64,000 nt of DNA, from the NCBI RefSeq assembly GCF_024585165.1, contig NZ_CP029008.1, positions 3,782,001 through 3,846,000 of the forward strand. The letters are read 5' to 3'. A program made the translations under genes and the position numbers. Position 1 is the stretch's first letter; every line of letters begins with the position of its first letter. Origin of the DNA: Bradyrhizobium sp. WBOS07 (GTDB taxonomy: Bacteria > Pseudomonadota > Alphaproteobacteria > Rhizobiales > Xanthobacteraceae). Positions 1 to 8,820 of this stretch are shown in pieces. The notes under the pieces are model-generated. The model saw only the letters and a program-made list of their open reading frames with translations. It had not been told where the DNA came from and made no database searches.

Positions 1-380
1 CGCCACAGTGTCGGGACATTCCACAGATGGCTCATGGTGCAGACCACCACCGAAATGTTGTGCTCGCGCACATAGCGCCAAAATCGACGCCGAACGATCG
101 GCACGCGAAGCAGCGCGAGGATACCCGACGAAACGCCAGTGTAGGTATCGACGTAATGACTCGGCAATCCAAGGGCGTCGAAATCTGCAATGATGTCCCC
201 TTGCCGCGACAGCGACATATGCAACTCAAGCTCCGGACGCTTCCTTAGCTCGCGCACCAACTCGTAAGTGTACCTTACCCCACCGCCCCGTCGTCCCCAA
301 TGCCAGATCAGCACCTTGCGGGGCGTTGCCGCAGAGTTGGCGTCGACCAAGCCCGTTTTTTCTGAAGTCGCCTTATTCAC
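1..380 (-). CDS. glycosyltransferase (GT4-like), N-terminal part, runs off the window
   Basis: The reading frame opens at a GTG on the minus strand and stays open for 126 codons to the window edge. The first beta-strand and loop read KVLIWHWGRRGGGVRYTYEL, the usual start of a GT-B, GT4-type sugar transferase. This is followed by an alternating helix/strand pattern with VVVCTMSHLWN near the edge. The GTG is the first possible start after an in-frame stop, and no good ribosome site precedes it. It is the most distal visible gene of the polysaccharide locus and is separated from the preceding methyltransferase by about 180 bp without a gene. The family is inferred from the N-terminus only; donor and acceptor sugars cannot be told. 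Confidence 0.7.
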   Translation of the reverse strand, partial: MNKATSEKTGLVDANSAATPRKVLIWHWGRRGGGVRYTYELVRELRKRPELELHMSLSRQGDIIADFDALGLPSHYVDTYTGVSSGILALLRVPIVRRRFWRYVREHNISVVVCTMSHLWNVPTLW

Positions 381-558
381 TGTGACATACCGCCAAGCGG
401 CGGGCCCCGAAAGACCGACATTTAGGAATACCCCTACCCGTGCTTGTAGGATCCGCCCTCAACCGGCCAGCATCCCCGCCAAGTCTCAATATTTGACCTT
501 CGGCCTCCTGTCGATGAAGACGTGGGCGATGATTGGCCGGCCCGCAGCCCCCTAGGAT

Positions 559-1170
559 TCAGACGGGTATCGCCTTGCAATCAAACATTGCTGTCGTACC
601 AAACAGTTTTCCCCGTCCAAAAAGGAATTCAATCGACACGACCTCAAAGCCCGCCAGCTTGAGAAAATACTGAACCAGCTCGTGATTTGGCACAAATATG
701 TGCTGATCATATAGAGGGTGATTATCGTTCCAGTTTGGCCCAAAAAATCCACTAAACCGCCCCGCTACCGCATAACCAACAATACTGCGCCAGTTATGAA
801 CGTTTGGGAAGGTCATAATTAAATGGCCACCGGGAACTGTAAGGCGTCGAGCTTGAACTAGAAATTCGTAAGGATTTACGAGATGTTCCAGTACTTCCGT
901 GGCAGTCAGTACGTCAAAAGTCGCTCCGCCAAACATATCGGCCCAGCCGTTACGACTGAGATCAACACATTCCACTTTTGTTGCAGTGGGGGGCACAGTC
1001 ACCTTCCAACCCACCCCAGTCAACTGCGTGAAGCCGAGATCACGCAGACGAGCCAGCAACTCCCCGTCTCCGCAAGCTAGGTCGGCCACACGCACTCGTC
1101 TGTTCGATGAAATTTCCGCCACCCTGGCGCTAACGCCGGCCCGGATAGCGAGGCTGTTTGGATCATTCAT
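559..1170 (-). CDS. class I SAM-dependent methyltransferase
   Basis: This is a 203-residue Rossmann-type methyltransferase. The SAM-binding motif I is seen as VRVADLACGDGELLARL near residue 30, and the motif around VLEHLVNPYEFL is typical of the UbiE/Methyltransf_11 group. The chosen ATG overlaps the stop of the upstream GT2 gene as ATGA and has GGAAGG ten bases ahead; an ATG seven codons earlier has no such site. Position in the polysaccharide cluster suggests it methylates a sugar or lipid-linked glycan, but the substrate is unknown. Its coding is AT-richer than genes in the right half of the window. Confidence 0.85.
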   Translation of the reverse strand: MNDPNSLAIRAGVSARVAEISSNRRVRVADLACGDGELLARLRDLGFTQLTGVGWKVTVPPTATKVECVDLSRNGWADMFGGATFDVLTATEVLEHLVNPYEFLVQARRLTVPGGHLIMTFPNVHNWRSIVGYAVAGRFSGFFGPNWNDNHPLYDQHIFVPNHELVQYFLKLAGFEVVSIEFLFGRGKLFGTTAMFDCKAIPV

Positions 1171-1985
1171 AAGGATCGCGCCTTCCACCATATATGTCTA
1201 ACTGCCATAATCATTCCGATCAGCGCCCGCGGTACTTCATGTTTGTGCAAGACCTCTCCAAACTCTCGCATGCTGATGCCGAGGTTGGTTGCGGAGATAC
1301 CCGTCTGGCACATGACCGTCATTTCAAGCGGGATGTGATTGGCAGGGTATCTGCGAACCAGTCTTAAGATCATGTCGTGATCCGCCGCCACGCGAAAATT
1401 GGCATCGTAAAGACCGAGTTCTTTGTACTGCGCGGCCGATACGATCAAAGCCGGATGCGGCAGAAAGGCCGAAAAATATAGCGGCCATCTTCTAAAAGAA
1501 AATCTCTGAGAAATGCGGCTGCCGTCGGGATTAGAACGGATAATGTCGCAGTAATTGATTGCGTCTCCGCGTAGACGCGGAACAATGCGAGCCAAGACGT
1601 CATCAGCCGCGTAATGATCGTCGGAGTTCAGCAAATGTATCCAACGTCCACGCGACATCGCTATTCCCTTATTCATCGCATCGTAGATGCCGCGGTCAGG
1701 CTCAGAAATCCATCGGACGCTTCCACCGTACTCCCTTAGAATATCGATCGTACCGTCGGTGGAACCGCCATCGACAACGATGTGTTCGAAACTGCGAAAG
1801 CTCTGTCGTCGGACGCTCTCAAGGGTGGTCCGCACAGTAGCAGCACTATTGAAGGTCGCAGTTACAATCGACAGAAATGGAACGCCAGGACCTTCGGCCG
1901 ATGCGTTCGTTTCGTCAGCTCGGCTGCCGCCTGGCATCATCTCATCCTCGACCGGAATCCAGCCACCCCCATTTGTCAGACGCAT
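1167..1985 (-). CDS. family 2 glycosyltransferase
   Basis: The product has about 272 residues and a GT-A fold. FLSIVTATFNSA opens the nucleotide-sugar domain, VVDGGSTDGT and EPDRGIYDAMNKGI follow, and LLNSDD carries the acidic metal-binding motif. The PDRGIYDAMNKG block is characteristic of WcaE-like GT2 enzymes. Longer starts exist, but this ATG has GAGGA eight bases ahead and lies 32 bases past the stop of the polymerase gene upstream. The 3' end overlaps the next methyltransferase by four bases, implying coupled translation. It most likely adds one residue of the repeat unit on the cytoplasmic face of the membrane. Confidence 0.87.
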   Translation of the reverse strand: MRLTNGGGWIPVEDEMMPGGSRADETNASAEGPGVPFLSIVTATFNSAATVRTTLESVRRQSFRSFEHIVVDGGSTDGTIDILREYGGSVRWISEPDRGIYDAMNKGIAMSRGRWIHLLNSDDHYAADDVLARIVPRLRGDAINYCDIIRSNPDGSRISQRFSFRRWPLYFSAFLPHPALIVSAAQYKELGLYDANFRVAADHDMILRLVRRYPANHIPLEMTVMCQTGISATNLGISMREFGEVLHKHEVPRALIGMIMAVRHIWWKARSL

Positions 1986-2017
1986 TAAGAACGTCCTCGC
2001 GCTCAGGCCGATGGGAT

Positions 2018-3682
2018 CTACACATCTCGCGACTGTCTTTCGGCAGAGCCCTCCGTCAGCGAGTTCGCGGCTGCCGCGGCAGCAAGGACTAAAATAACAG
2101 AGTAATATCCCCACCATTGCGGAACATAGGTTCCATTAGCCACCGAGGCGGCCCCGTAGCAGAGTAGACAAAGCCAGATCGTTATAGCGTGTGGGTGTGC
2201 CCTGGAGAAGGATCGCACAAAGAGCCGCAGCGCGAGCCAAACAAAAAAGGTGACGCAAGAGATGAGCCCAAAGACACCAGTATCGATCAGCAAATTCAGG
2301 ATCGTAGTGTGAGGCGATGGATATCCGCTCCGCACGTATCCTCCGACACCCGCCCCGTAACCAAAGAATAGATTCAGAGCTTCTAGAACTGAGGCGGGAA
2401 GCATCGGCGCGAGCGGCGGGATGTAGAAAGAGGCTCCGGCTTCTGACGAATGCAGCGATTTTGCTAGGCTCAACGCATTACGTCCAAACACTGGCAAGGC
2501 CTCCACAGCGGCCTCGATCAGGCCGGAGCGGTCACTCATATAGAAAAAGTTGCCTTTTAGACTTAGCGTAGCGGCACTTGCATCTCCAAGAGCGGAGCGA
2601 ACAGCGGCAGGAAACGATTCGAAATAGAACGAAAGGTAAAAGGAGATAGCGATCGACGGCAAAATAATGAGGGCGCTCAATCGAGTCTTGGGCTTCAAAA
2701 GGAAGGCTAAGACCAGACCGATCAGGACAATTCGAGCCGTGCGGCTACCAGTCATACCGACCAGCCACGGTGCCATTTGCAGGTAAACCCAGCCGAGACA
2801 CGCTCTGATCTTACTATTGCCCCAGCTCATCCATAGCAGAACCAGCGGCATCGCTGCGACGAAGAACATTCCGAGATTGACGGGGCCTGGCATCGTCGAC
2901 TTGTATCGGTCATAAAACGCAAGTCCGAACACAGTGTCGGCCCCATCCTCGAATGGCAAAATGAAAAGTAGCGGCAATGATACGATAGCTATCGCGCATT
3001 GACCAATGGCGCCCCAGGAGAGTCCTTCGACTAACCCTTCGACGGTACTCCAACGTGAATTTCCCGCACGACTGACGCCAGAAATCATTACTGCAAGAGC
3101 CGTGAAAAAGATCAAAAATGAGATGCCGACCTTCAATTGCCAGACATTCTGATAGAGGAGGAAGTTGATTATCGTCGAAGCCGCGCAGACAGTAACGTAC
3201 AAAGCATAGGTGCGCGCAAAACCTGGGGCCTTTTCTAAAGGGAACATCATCCCGTAAAGTAGAGCGGCTATTGCACTCAGGATGACTAACAGATGACCGT
3301 TGTCACGAATATAGGGAATCAAAGGAAGTTCAGGCATGAGCCCGACGACAGAGCCCAGCCCAAGCAGCCAAAAGCGATCTTTTCGGAAAGCAAAGAAAAA
3401 GATAGATGGAATTGCAAAGGCAGCGAAGAAAGCTACTCTGATCCACAGCGGGATAGTCTGATCGAGTGTTTCTCCCGAAACGGACTTCACAATGAAGCTT
3501 GACCGAACCACGGCCCAAAACACGCTTGTGAGGAAGAGCCAGGCGGAAAGAGACAATTTTTCGACGCATTTGGCAGACGATGCTGGCTGCAGAAAGGCGA
3601 TAGCCGCAGATATGAGCTGCCTTGGCACAACGGCGACAACAGACTCACGAGGAACCACGGTTTCGAAATTTCGGCCCATCAT
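2018..3682 (-). CDS. O-antigen polymerase/ligase family membrane protein
   Basis: The protein has 554 residues with roughly a dozen hydrophobic segments. A large periplasmic-type loop near residues 350-430 precedes the motif YPSPHTTILNLLIDTGVFG, which fits the Wzy_C (O-antigen ligase/polymerase) domain, where a conserved His in the loop is expected. It would polymerise or transfer undecaprenyl-linked glycan in the periplasm. Its ATG overlaps the asparagine-synthase stop (ATGA), so the two are translated together. Polymerase and ligase cannot be told apart from sequence alone. A second, unrelated copy of this family lies in the foreign segment near 27 kb. Confidence 0.85.
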   Translation of the reverse strand: MMGRNFETVVPRESVVAVVPRQLISAAIAFLQPASSAKCVEKLSLSAWLFLTSVFWAVVRSSFIVKSVSGETLDQTIPLWIRVAFFAAFAIPSIFFFAFRKDRFWLLGLGSVVGLMPELPLIPYIRDNGHLLVILSAIAALLYGMMFPLEKAPGFARTYALYVTVCAASTIINFLLYQNVWQLKVGISFLIFFTALAVMISGVSRAGNSRWSTVEGLVEGLSWGAIGQCAIAIVSLPLLFILPFEDGADTVFGLAFYDRYKSTMPGPVNLGMFFVAAMPLVLLWMSWGNSKIRACLGWVYLQMAPWLVGMTGSRTARIVLIGLVLAFLLKPKTRLSALIILPSIAISFYLSFYFESFPAAVRSALGDASAATLSLKGNFFYMSDRSGLIEAAVEALPVFGRNALSLAKSLHSSEAGASFYIPPLAPMLPASVLEALNLFFGYGAGVGGYVRSGYPSPHTTILNLLIDTGVFGLISCVTFFVWLALRLFVRSFSRAHPHAITIWLCLLCYGAASVANGTYVPQWWGYYSVILVLAAAAAANSLTEGSAERQSRDV

Positions 3683-5568
3683 GTTTCCGACTCGCCCAAT
3701 GCTAGGTCACGAACGGGTCTCTTGATTGCCCGGTGCTGCCATTTCAAGTAAACGTAGCAAGACCAAAGCAACGGCGACAAATCTTCGAGGCCCGACCGAT
3801 GCCGGTCGGCAAATCGTCGAATTGCGGCACCGTCAAGCAGATTCTGGGCTGCGGATAATTCCACCAATTCGTCTCGCATACGCCCGTTCTTCATCCACTT
3901 GCGAATGGGTAATAAAAAACCTCGCTTTCGGCGCTCCAGAATTTCAAGTGGAAGGAGATCTCGAAAGCTCTCGCGCAGCAGATGTTTACGACGGCCGCCC
4001 ATTATCAGAAAGTTTGCTGGCAGATTCAGCGCGAATTCGACCAAGCTGGAGTCAAGGTATGGAAGGCGAACCTCCAAGCCATGCTGCATGCTTGCAAGGT
4101 CGACCTTCTTGAGCATGTCTGCAGGTAGATTAAATTCGATATCTAGGGCGAGGAGATCATGCAGTGAGCGTATCGGACGCTCCTTTATCGGCAAATCATG
4201 GGCGCTCTCATTCGCTAGGCCGAGCGCGGTCAGTTGGTCCGCGCGCGCATAAGAGCGCCAGGAGAGATACTCTTCCATCGGCGAGCGACGAAGATTCTTA
4301 TGAAACAGTGCAGCTCCTCGAAGCACTGGGTTGTTGATCGCAACGGGATTGCCGATAGAAGGAAGCTGAGTAGCTAACGCCTTGAGCCAAGGCGGCATGC
4401 GTGCGCTCCACTGCATGGCAGAGTACGTTCCATAACCGGCAAATATTTCATCGGCGCCATCCCCGCCGAGAATGACCTTCTCAGTAACGTGAGAACAGAG
4501 AAACGCTGTCGGAATAAGCGACGCGTCAGCGTACGGTTCGCCAAGATGCGCTAGCGTCCTATCAGTGAAATCCGCGAGCTTCTCCTCGTTGAGATCAATC
4601 ACATGGTGTTCGAGTTGGGGGTAGCGGGACGCGAGTAGCTTCGCATATGGCGATTCATCGAACTCAGGCTCGTTGGGAAAGCCAATCGAGTAAGCTGCGA
4701 TTCTTTGGCCAGTGGTTTGCGCTGCGATACTCGATACAATCGATGAATCCAGCCCCCCACTAAGGAAAGTTGCGACCGGAACGTCCGATGCCGCAAACCG
4801 CTGGCGGACAGACGATGTAAGACGACGACGCAATTCGGATTTTGCGTCCTCAAACGACATCTCTCTATTGCGTCCAAGACGGTGGCTACCGAAAGGCAAG
4901 TGGTAATAGCATCCCTCGCGATGCTCCCAGCTGTCGAGATCAAGCTGCAGCCAATGGCCCGGGCGGAGCTGTCGCATTCCCTTGAAAGGAGTATAAGGCG
5001 CAGGCAGGTAGGAGAAACGGAAAAACAGCGGAAGACTTGCCTGATCGATGTCGAGGCCGGATCCCGACAGAACCTGAATAGCTGGAATTTCCGAAGCAAA
5101 CAAGAGTCTGTGGTCGTCATGAAGATAGACCATCGGCTTTTCGCCGAACCGGTCACGGACAAGCGTCAATCGGCGTTCTTCTCGATCCCAGACGGCAAAG
5201 GAAAACATTCCTTCAAGCGAGTTCAAACAATCGAGGCCGTCTAATGCAAACGCCGTAAGAAGCACCTCGGTGTCTGAGTCAGTCCGAAAAATGCATCCCC
5301 GACCTTCAAGATCGGCGCGCAATTCCCGATAGTTGTATATCTCTCCGTTGAATACAACACTGAACGGCCCAGCGTGCATGGGTTGGGTCGAACGAGGGTC
5401 CAGGTCGATGATACTTAAGCGTCGATGGCCTAGAAATAGTCCGGCCTCGAAATGTTCGCCAGATGCGTCGGGCCCCCGATGCGCAATAGCCGCGAGAGAT
5501 GAAGCGCAACGCACGGCAGGGGCTTGTGCTCTTGGATCCTTCCAAAGACCTCCTACTAACCCGCACAT
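3679..5568 (-). CDS. asnB: asparagine synthase (glutamine-hydrolysing) family amidotransferase
   Basis: The protein has 629 residues. Cys2 follows the start (MCGLVGG) and is the class II glutaminase nucleophile; RGPDASG and VFNGEIYNY complete that domain. From about residue 255 the synthetase domain has the PP-loop FLSGGLDSSIVSS and later LGGDGADEIFAGY. Length and layout match AsnB enzymes common in exopolysaccharide loci, where they are thought to amidate a carboxyl group such as that of a uronic acid. The start lies two bases past the glycosyltransferase stop upstream, and the end overlaps the polymerase start. A role in sugar amidation rather than asparagine supply is inferred from context. 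Confidence 0.9.
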   Translation of the reverse strand: MCGLVGGLWKDPRAQAPAVRCASSLAAIAHRGPDASGEHFEAGLFLGHRRLSIIDLDPRSTQPMHAGPFSVVFNGEIYNYRELRADLEGRGCIFRTDSDTEVLLTAFALDGLDCLNSLEGMFSFAVWDREERRLTLVRDRFGEKPMVYLHDDHRLLFASEIPAIQVLSGSGLDIDQASLPLFFRFSYLPAPYTPFKGMRQLRPGHWLQLDLDSWEHREGCYYHLPFGSHRLGRNREMSFEDAKSELRRRLTSSVRQRFAASDVPVATFLSGGLDSSIVSSIAAQTTGQRIAAYSIGFPNEPEFDESPYAKLLASRYPQLEHHVIDLNEEKLADFTDRTLAHLGEPYADASLIPTAFLCSHVTEKVILGGDGADEIFAGYGTYSAMQWSARMPPWLKALATQLPSIGNPVAINNPVLRGAALFHKNLRRSPMEEYLSWRSYARADQLTALGLANESAHDLPIKERPIRSLHDLLALDIEFNLPADMLKKVDLASMQHGLEVRLPYLDSSLVEFALNLPANFLIMGGRRKHLLRESFRDLLPLEILERRKRGFLLPIRKWMKNGRMRDELVELSAAQNLLDGAAIRRFADRHRSGLEDLSPLLWSCYVYLKWQHRAIKRPVRDLALGESET

Positions 5569-5570
5569 CC

Positions 5571-6701
5571 CTATCCCGCCAGCAAACTTGCGTAGAGCGC
5601 GTGATATCGAGCAACATTGGCCTTTGTCGAGTACTGCTCTTGAACGCGTATCCTCGCCTGATTACCCATCCATTCCCGCAGCTCGACATCATCGATGAGC
5701 GAGATGATCCTGTTAGCCATATCCGACGGGCTTCGCTGCACGACAAATCCGGTTTCCCCATCGATATGACATTCGCTTACACCGGGAGCATCCACCACTA
5801 CACTCGGCAAACCAAGCGCCATAGCCTCCAGCACCGCGTTGCTCATCCCCTCCACCTCGGATGCGTGAACGAAGATATCGCTGTTCACCATGCGACACTG
5901 GATATCGGAGACATGACCGAGAAACCGGACTCGGCTGCTGATACCTAGCGCCTCAGCCTGGCCCATCAAATTGCTCAGCTCTGGACCATCTCCTGCGACG
6001 ATCAACTCGACATTCGGCCGTTCGCGAACAAGAATTGCGAAAGTATCCAGCAAGAATGCCTGCGCCTTGTGCGGCAGCAAGCGAGCCGACGAAACAAGGG
6101 TTGTGGTATCTCGACGAAACTCCTTCTCACAGCGGGCGGTTGCATCGACAAACGCCTCCCAGTCGATGCCGTTTTCAAGGGTCACCGCTCTACCATCAGG
6201 AACGAGTGTCTTCAGCGAAGCCACGGTTGCGACCGAGACGCCAGCGACTACTTGGAAAGGTCTATATAGAAGCTTGAAAATCGGATGCGATCCAGCTTTC
6301 GATTTGGTGCCTCTGTGAACATAAACAAAGCGTATACCAGGCAAGAACCAAGCTGCGAGCCAACAGGCTGCTGCACCCTGTATTCCGTGCGCCACGCAGA
6401 TCCGATAGTCGCCTACCGCCAACAGATATAACATTCTTAGCTGAAGAATAGGCAGCAGCAACAACAGCAACAGCATTTCGTTGCGAAGCTTAGGGAAAGC
6501 CTTCGCCTTGAGTCCTATGACCCTTTTCTGACGCAAATTTGGAATCTGGGCGAAATAGTCGGCGCAATGCGGATTGCAGTAGATCGAGAAAAACGTGTTC
6601 TCGTATAGGGAGGGATCCTCCTCCCTAAACAATCGCGCTAGTTGGCGCTCGCCTCCATGGACACCGTAGGTTCGTAAGACATGGGCAATCGAAACTGGCA
6701 T
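5571..6701 (-). CDS. GT4-family glycosyltransferase
   Basis: The product has about 376 residues and a GT-B fold. The N-terminus SIAHVLRTYGVHGGERQLARL has the glycine-rich acceptor-side loop. VSSARLLPHKAQAFLLDTFA and the donor-site stretch HASEVEGMSNAVLEAMALGL carry the E-x7-E type motif of GT4 enzymes, and SVVVDAPGVSE follows. A TTG 31 codons upstream also opens the frame, but the ATG fits the family N-terminus better; neither has a strong ribosome site. The stop is two bases ahead of asnB. It probably adds a sugar to the lipid-linked repeat unit in the cytoplasm. Confidence 0.85.
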   Translation of the reverse strand: MPVSIAHVLRTYGVHGGERQLARLFREEDPSLYENTFFSIYCNPHCADYFAQIPNLRQKRVIGLKAKAFPKLRNEMLLLLLLLPILQLRMLYLLAVGDYRICVAHGIQGAAACWLAAWFLPGIRFVYVHRGTKSKAGSHPIFKLLYRPFQVVAGVSVATVASLKTLVPDGRAVTLENGIDWEAFVDATARCEKEFRRDTTTLVSSARLLPHKAQAFLLDTFAILVRERPNVELIVAGDGPELSNLMGQAEALGISSRVRFLGHVSDIQCRMVNSDIFVHASEVEGMSNAVLEAMALGLPSVVVDAPGVSECHIDGETGFVVQRSPSDMANRIISLIDDVELREWMGNQARIRVQEQYSTKANVARYHALYASLLAG

Positions 6702-6824
6702 AGCACGTCTTACACCAGCTCTAACAGCGGTTGAAGTATGATCGGCGGAAGGCAGATAACTGTGGAACCCACCGCCCCTCCTCGCTGGATTCAAGTGAAA
6801 AATAGCCTCTGTTGGGTAATTTTG

Positions 6825-8102
6825 TCAATTTCGAGCGTGCCGATTTGCAACAATCTCCTCAAACAGGCTTCCGTACCGACGCGCGCAAACCAGAATGTCA
6901 AACCGCTCAATAGCACGAGCGTGCGCGGCCCGACGCATCTGGCCATCACCAGCACGATCGAGAAGGAAAGCTATACCCCGCGCCAACCCATCGGTATCGC
7001 CGATCGGCGATAGATGGCCGTTGATTTCATGGTCAATGGCGTCTGGAATGCCTCCCGTAGCAAACGCCGCAACTGGAGTTCCACACGCAATGGCCTCCAA
7101 TACTACGTTGGGCAGATTGTCTTCAAGAAATGGGGCAGCAAGCAGATCGGCAGCGGAATAAACGCTAGCTAAAGCATTCTGGCCATCAATGCGTCCCAAA
7201 TGGCAGACGGGAAACCTCGCTATTTGTTCCTGCCCCGCGAACTCGTTGCCGCCAAATGTTACCAGAGTAAATTGATGATCGCTAAATGCTGCCAGCTTCT
7301 CCAGTGCGGTTCGAAGCTCAGCATAGCCCTTTCGAGGGTCAGACGTTGCTCCGAGCGCACCGAATACGACTATGTGCCCATCAGCCGGCAGATTGAGCCG
7401 GGCACGCGCAGCAATGCGATCTTCGGGACGAAATACCTCAAGATCCACTCCGGTGGGAATGTGTTCAATGCGCAGTCGACCGAAAAGGTGAGAGCGCCGA
7501 GCAAGGTCGGCAATCCATCGACTTGGGGCGACAATAGTCAGATCAAGATTGCGATATCCGGCCTCACGCAATCGCATTCCGGATCGCGATAGATCTTGAT
7601 CCGACGCGCTCCCTAGTTGAGGGCAGGAGCCACAAATGCCCTCAAACTTCGTGCAGCTTCCGGGATAGTGGCATCCGCCACTAAACGGCCAGATATCCGA
7701 TAACCGCCAAACTAGCGGCTTGTTTATCGCCTGAAGCTGCGGCGCCCTGAGGAAGGCCCCGGCAATCCAATGAAGACACACGACATCGGCACGAGACAGC
7801 AAACACGAATCTAGGCGACCGTAGCTGATGCGCATCGGAGAAAAAGGCATGCCGTTTCGGTTCCGGTATTGCCTCAAGCAGCGTGCGTTGAAGTACGCCA
7901 CGATGTCGCTGACGAAATCACCCACGCCTGGCAAATGTGCCGGCACAATGGAAGGATCATTTAGGTGGCTGCGGCCGCAATGGAAGACCGAATCAACGCC
8001 CGCGCTCCGCAGATGATTGTGAAGGCGAAATGCAGCCTTATTCGCTCCGCCTTCGCTGTCGGATTGGGCGACGTGGACGACGCAGAGCCGATCGACCGCC
8101 AT
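6825..8102 (-). CDS. GT4-family glycosyltransferase, WcaC-like
   Basis: The product has about 425 residues. The N-terminus has VAQSDSEGGANKAAFRLH, and a Cys-rich stretch near residues 145-170 (SGGCHYPGSCTKFEGICGSC) is characteristic of WcaC-like and related colanic-acid-type GT4 enzymes. The C-terminal domain has VVFGALGATSDPRKG and FLEDNLPNVVLEAIACGTPV, the usual donor-binding region. The ATG lies one base after the upstream methyltransferase stop; an in-frame TTG inside that gene is less likely. Acceptor and donor are unknown. Confidence 0.86.
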   Translation of the reverse strand: MAVDRLCVVHVAQSDSEGGANKAAFRLHNHLRSAGVDSVFHCGRSHLNDPSIVPAHLPGVGDFVSDIVAYFNARCLRQYRNRNGMPFSPMRISYGRLDSCLLSRADVVCLHWIAGAFLRAPQLQAINKPLVWRLSDIWPFSGGCHYPGSCTKFEGICGSCPQLGSASDQDLSRSGMRLREAGYRNLDLTIVAPSRWIADLARRSHLFGRLRIEHIPTGVDLEVFRPEDRIAARARLNLPADGHIVVFGALGATSDPRKGYAELRTALEKLAAFSDHQFTLVTFGGNEFAGQEQIARFPVCHLGRIDGQNALASVYSAADLLAAPFLEDNLPNVVLEAIACGTPVAAFATGGIPDAIDHEINGHLSPIGDTDGLARGIAFLLDRAGDGQMRRAAHARAIERFDILVCARRYGSLFEEIVANRHARN

Positions 8103-8103
8103 A

Positions 8104-8820
8104 TCAGGCGCGCGCAACGGCGATCAGAGACTGAGGCTTTCGGAGGCGAATCAGAATCTTAGAAGCGAAATATCGCAGGAGGGACATACCATCTGGTTTG
8201 TCCCCATCAAAGGTTCGCGTCTCGGTCCTGATATCCCGAAAAGCGTGTGCAGCCAAAGCCGCTCGCAGCGTCCCTTGAGACCAGCTTCGCACATGCTGCC
8301 AGCGATGGAGAATCGTATTCGAAACCGGACAATAGACCATATTCTCTTCCAGATTCTCTTCGTTGGGTGTCGTGACGATTAGAATGCCTCCCTTCTTCAG
8401 AAGCGCGTGCACCTGATCGAGCGTCTTGGCCAGCCAGCAATCATCCAGGTGTTCAACCACCTCAATCAGAAAAACGGCGTCGAACTTTCTATCCTCCGCC
8501 AAAAGCTCGTCGATCGTGGCAAATCCCAGGAAACGCTTTCGATCCTTGATAGTGACCGCAGACCCAATGGTGTCAGGCGTTATGTCCGCCCCTTGCACCT
8601 CGAATCCTGCATCGAGTAGATGCGGGAGCAAATGACCCGGACCACAACCGTAGTCGAGCACCGTTGCTCCGATAGGCAGCAAACGCTTCGCATACGCGGC
8701 AAGGCTCCTACCCTTCTGGTGGCTGAAATAGCTTTCGGTGAACTGCGAATGATACGCCCAAAAGTGAGATAACGTGGCGTCATCCCAGACCAGATTTGTC
8801 GGTCGAGATGGAGAGGTCAT
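8104..8820 (-). CDS. class I SAM-dependent methyltransferase
   Basis: This 238-residue methyltransferase has the motif I stretch ATVLDYGCGPGHLLPHLL near residue 50, then VQGADITPD and FDAVFLIEVVEHLDD, as in the Methyltransf_23/UbiG-like group. It overlaps the preceding capsule-type gene as ATGA, and its stop is one base from the next glycosyltransferase start, so it sits inside a tightly coupled operon. A glycan substrate is inferred only from the neighbours. Confidence 0.86.
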   Translation of the reverse strand: MTSPSRPTNLVWDDATLSHFWAYHSQFTESYFSHQKGRSLAAYAKRLLPIGATVLDYGCGPGHLLPHLLDAGFEVQGADITPDTIGSAVTIKDRKRFLGFATIDELLAEDRKFDAVFLIEVVEHLDDCWLAKTLDQVHALLKKGGILIVTTPNEENLEENMVYCPVSNTILHRWQHVRSWSQGTLRAALAAHAFRDIRTETRTFDGDKPDGMSLLRYFASKILIRLRKPQSLIAVARA